Shown piece after piece: positions 60,601 to 64,000 of a DNA stretch of 64,000 nt; position 1 is the stretch's first letter, and each line of letters starts with the position of its first letter. This stretch comes from Echiichthys vipera (lineage: Eukaryota; Chordata; Actinopteri; Perciformes; Trachinidae). The DNA lies in contig OY829653.1 of the NCBI GenBank assembly GCA_963691815.1, positions 30,049,750-30,113,749 of the forward strand, written 5' to 3'. The notes under the pieces are model-generated. The model saw nothing but the letters and a program-made list of their open reading frames with translations, was not told where the DNA came from and made no database searches. A program made the translations under genes and the position numbers.

Positions 60601-63161
60601 TTCTCTAAACCCAAGTCATTCTAGTAATACTGTCTGCATCAGTAATATCAGTACAATCAGTGATGCAATTGATGCCGAACTAAACAATTAGTCAATTACT
60701 CAAAGCTGAAATGACAATAATTGTAATAATCACAAGTCATTTCTTAACTGAAAAAAAGAAACGTTCACTGGTTATAGCTTCTTCATATAATCAGTTAGCA
60801 TTCATGCAATAATGTCTATAATCCCAATAAATATTTGTAAAATAAGGTAACGTACGAAAAATAAATCTCTTTTTTGTAATACCAACTAGGCACTTATCAG
60901 ATTCAGTAGCACAAAAGTTAAACTGAAATAGACAACTTATTAAACAAAGAAATTCAAATCATTAACATAAGCCACTCTAGTGGCACATCAGTCCTTTGAG
61001 CTAAATTCTGTCAGCTAAACACAAAGCACAAGTATAAATAGTTAAAAGCTGTGGTTCAAGCTAAAAGCTAACATCAGCATGCAAACATTCTCATTGTGGG
61101 AGCGTTCCCCGGATCCTATGTTTTCTGCTTTGTTTGTGACAGGGGAACATCAGACCCTTTATTAAGAAAAGGTCAGATGTTCCCGCTTTTCACAGAAAGG
61201 GTCCTAAGTTCCCCGGTCTGTTATTTTGTCCACAATCAGTGTGAATTCCCAGGCAAATAGGCCTACAGTGGCGGCTGCTGGTCTTTCAAGGAGGGGAAGC
61301 TCATTTTCCCGGCCTGCATCATAAATGTGTTTGTTTATTTCTATGTAAATTCTACCCTTCGTTCCTTTTCAAGAAAATGATCTGTGACCTTGTCGTACCA
61401 ACGAGGAGACTTTTCCGGGAACCGCAGAGAGACGGAACAGAGTCTCCAAACACAGCGCTAGTCGTTTTTAACAAAGACAAAGTCTCTGGGGATCGGTAAA
61501 GTCTCCGGATCAGTTTAGAACAACGGAATGGAGAACTTGGAAAATGCTCCGATGGATGTTTATTCTTCAAGATCGCTGATTCGCTCATTAAGCCTTCAAT
61601 CAAAAAAGGATTCGGCCTCAGACAGCTCATCCAATCATCATGCAGAAGCCGAGTGTCCGGGCCAGCCCACTATTCTATAGACCCCCAGAGACGCTGAGCG
61701 TCCTATGGGCGGGACAAAGCCCAGCATTAATCCAATGAGCGTCTAATTTGGCTGCAGTGGAACAACCCCCTCTACGCTTCCCCATTGAAGTCAGTAGAAA
61801 CTGAGCGTCCGACTGTTTAAAGCTCTGGGGAGCTGTGGGGATGAATGAGAAGGAAGTTGCTCCGGTTACCTGTGATAAATATCTGATTCTGAACTAAAGA
61901 TGAAGGCTTTCTACCGTCTATTTAGTCAATGAAATGTACACACAGCAGTACATATTTTACCACTTTGTTTTTTTTTTGGGTGACATTTTAGACCTCTAGC
62001 CCGAACAAAATGCTGAATAAATCTGCGAAGGCAGAGGCTTTTGCGACCGGGTAACATAGGGATGACCCCCTCATTGTGAGCATGTTAAAAAAAAAAAAAT
62101 GAAACTAACATGCTGATGTTTAGAAATATTAATCATGTTGCCCATCTTAGTTGAGTGTGTTAGCATGCTAACATTCACAAATGAGTACTAAACACAAGTA
62201 CAGCTGAGGCTGACTGATTATTAGTTTTTCTGGTATGAAGACGATTCTAAAAGAAAAGTCAGAGCATCACCAAACAATTTATCCTGAGGGGGACATGAAT
62301 GTGTCCAATTTATACACAGGCAAACAACCTTCTAAGTACCTTACATGGACAGAAGGATATGAATACAAATGTGCAAAAGAAATTAATCTTGCATGAAACA
62401 GAAACAAAAACTGGAGCTTTCATGATCTTTCACCAGCTTATACTTTGATTGTGATTCATAACAGAAGGAAAACACTGTTGTGAAACAGCCTGGACTTTGC
62501 ACTTCTTTATGCTTCCAATATTATGAGGCTTATGATTCATGGCCGGAGTAAACAACTACTAATATTGACTTCACAGCATATTGTTACTGTGCAACTGGAA
62601 AAGACCAATATAGCTGCAAGGCAAACTAACCTCAGTTTGTAATATGTACATGTCAACAGAAGGCTATTTCAACAGTGTGTCTCTTTCTGTTCTCAGGCCT
62701 CCAATGCAAGACAGAGCTACAATCTGACTTCACAAACATTTACACAACCAAAGGTGCAGTCAGCTACATATAGGTCAAACAATAGATTTGAACCAAAACA
62801 CTTGTTACTTCAGATTTAACAGAACAGTATCATCTAACTCTTGCATCATTTGTTTGTGAATTTCTTGCGGAAAATGTTGGGTTTGACTGAAGGTAATATT
62901 AAATAAAGTCACTGTTTCAGTAACCTCCTGGGTAAAACTGGACCAGGGCAGAATAAGAAAAAGCAGGAGGCCCCACATTATCCCTGGCATGTGAAGCTTA
63001 GCACTGGTGCTGCTTAAAGCAATGACACCAGCTAAAGTGTGACCTGAAATAGCCCAAGGCCTGACACCAGTCATCAGCATGCTAACGCAACGATACCTAC
63101 CTCTTTCAAACTTCAGACGCTGATACAGCTCCACCTGATCCTCCGCGGCCAGGCTAGCTAT
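54670..63161 (-). CDS. rnf144b: RNF144B-like RBR E3 ubiquitin ligase, last five exons
   Basis: RING-in-between-RING ligases pass ubiquitin through a catalytic cysteine; RNF144 members are tail-anchored in membranes. Exons: 63161-63101, 60499-60286, 57200-57056, 56855-56766, 54843-54670 (TAG), all GT-AG and phase-consistent. The first reads ASLAAEDQVELYQRLKFER. The second holds the IBR zinc site (WCPVLECQAVC...CPTCHAIFCSAC). The third is RING2 (CPMCGIYIERNQGC then CKSCKHTFCWYC), with the catalytic Cys expected at NQGC. The last has one membrane segment (VVGILVGVSIIVLVTSPLLL) and a Cys- and Lys-rich tail. DQxxLYQRLKFE and the VGILVG helix match RNF144B better than RNF144A. RING1 and the start lie beyond the right edge. 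Confidence 0.9.
54915..55447 (+). mobile_element. 5'-truncated LINE copy with 10-bp target duplication
   Basis: Frame 54935-55423 encodes the C-terminal part of the same LINE family as the 34-kb copy (AKRELSRKAKLWIYRSILVP, GRRPRGRPRTRWRDYISTLA, LLELLPPRTDPG). It has the same GATGAGTGAGTGAGT tail. GATCAAATGT is present on both sides (54905-54914 and 55448-55457), a direct target-site duplication. Inserted antisense in the last intron of the rnf144b-like gene. Confidence 0.93.
55490..55545 (+). mobile_element. Possible SINE head (tRNA A-box only)
   Basis: TAGCTTACTGGGTAGAGCG fits a tRNA A-box context, but no B-box follows. A truncated tRNA-derived SINE head is possible; chance is not excluded. 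Confidence 0.3.
57270..57560. repeat. Teleost interspersed repeat fragment
   Basis: Contains CGCTCAAGGCGCTTTTACAC, CATTCACCCATTCACACATA and GATGGCTCAGCCTTCGGGAG, a combination familiar from many fish introns. Class unknown. It lies close to the RING2 exon of the rnf144b-like gene. Confidence 0.5.
57561..60285. other. Intron of the rnf144b-like gene, nothing recognised
   Basis: No exon, domain or clear repeat was found; the short open frames show no recognisable motif. Confidence 0.5.
61115..62065. mobile_element. Diverged relative of the 22.6-kb hairpin element, with nested insert
   Basis: TTTGTTTGTGACAGGGGAAC and TCAGACCCTTTATTAAG at 61120-61165 match the minisatellite unit at 22.6 kb. The unique part (GAACAAAATGCTGAATAAAT, 62003 onward) and the terminus GCGACCGGGTAACATAGG near 62042 match the 23.4-23.5 kb sequence. 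The two parts are separated by about 720 bases (61265-61985) beginning CAGTGGCGGCTGCTGGTC, absent from the 23.4-kb copy and so probably a later insertion. Located in the first visible intron of the rnf144b-like gene. Confidence 0.6.
61265..61985. mobile_element. Nested insertion, class uncertain
   Basis: It starts CAGTGGCGGCTGCTGGTC, a sequence often found at the ends of fish dispersed repeats, and interrupts the element described for 61115-62065. A matching inverted end is not evident and there is no coding domain. Confidence 0.45.
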
Positions 63162-63630
63162 CTGCAATCACACAGGACAGAGAGGAGCTTCAGTCATGTT
63201 GGGTCCACTTCGAGCTGTGACACCGCTTTTGTGTGCATGCAAGAATTTAGAAAATGAACCCGAATGGAAAACTGTCAAGATTAAAAATAGGCTATTTTGC
63301 GTAGTTACTGAGAAGCTGATACGTCAAAGTTCATGCAAGATCCACAGGTCACCTAGTCATTGGAAGGATCACAGTTTCACAGTGTGCGTTAACCCTGCCT
63401 TAAGCTTAAAGGGCTGGATGATTTTCTCCAACATGTTTTAGACGCTCATTTTTTTAGACGCTTTGCAAACTGGATATTCATCTTCTACAACAACTCCCTG
63501 GTCATTTTGGAGATATCCAAAATGCTCCACTCTGATGATTTAAGATGCTTTTCTTGCAGATATTAGACTGAATGTCACTTCCCTCTGACATTTTTACAGC
63601 TTTTTGAAAGACTCACGAGACAAGTTTTCA

Positions 63631-63835
<205 letters not shown>

Positions 63836-64000
63836 GGCTCGCAAGATTTGTTTTCACAGGGCAACCACGCAAGAATCAGGACACCATAGATACCGTGGCT
63901 TCTACTATTCTACGTAACTGTGGTTATGGCAAAATAGGTTAATCCCAACATCCCCACCTGGGTTACAACCCGGGATAAATGCACACCAATTACCCAGTGC

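Overview
This is a window of a ray-finned fish genome, most likely a teleost. The evidence is intron-rich vertebrate genes with conserved protein sequence, very long CA/GT microsatellites, and LINE families of the kinds common in teleosts. No bacterial-style operons, CRISPR arrays or rRNA genes are seen. Four protein-coding genes can be rebuilt from splice sites and reading phase.

Layout: (1) About 2.1-15.9 kb, plus strand: the 3' half of an oxr1-type gene (TLDc domain, oxidation resistance). A candidate internal first exon near 6.3 kb would give a short TLDc-only isoform. (2) 20.2-32.2 kb, minus strand: a complete 11-exon squalene epoxidase gene (sqle, 571 aa), tail-to-tail with oxr1. (3) 37.7-50.5 kb, minus strand: a complete 14-exon gene for a class II xylose isomerase (439 aa) in which every family metal ligand and catalytic residue is present. 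This is the most surprising gene here, because the enzyme is best known from bacteria, plants and some fungi. (4) 54.7-63.2 kb, minus strand: the last five exons of an RNF144B-like RBR ubiquitin ligase whose 5' end lies beyond the right edge.

The rest is introns and intergenic DNA full of mobile DNA. There is a nearly intact LINE at 40.1-43.6 kb with one in-frame stop. A second LINE family is present as an internally deleted copy inside a tandem repeat array (33.8-36.36 kb) and as a 5'-truncated copy with a clear target duplication (54.9-55.4 kb). There are L2-like fragments, one carrying an in-frame 42-bp minisatellite, and an L1-like 3' end. Other elements are a tRNA-derived SINE with target duplication, two long-inverted-repeat foldback elements inside the xylose isomerase gene, a MITE with 24-bp perfect terminal repeats, and a 60-bp minisatellite whose units each encode a hairpin, with a diverged relative at 61-62 kb. 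Most other open frames are readings of microsatellites or minisatellites.

The genes do not form one pathway: sterol synthesis (sqle), sugar isomerisation (xylose isomerase), stress protection (oxr1) and ubiquitin transfer (rnf144b) are separate jobs. Family calls rest on sequences remembered from the families; no database search was run.
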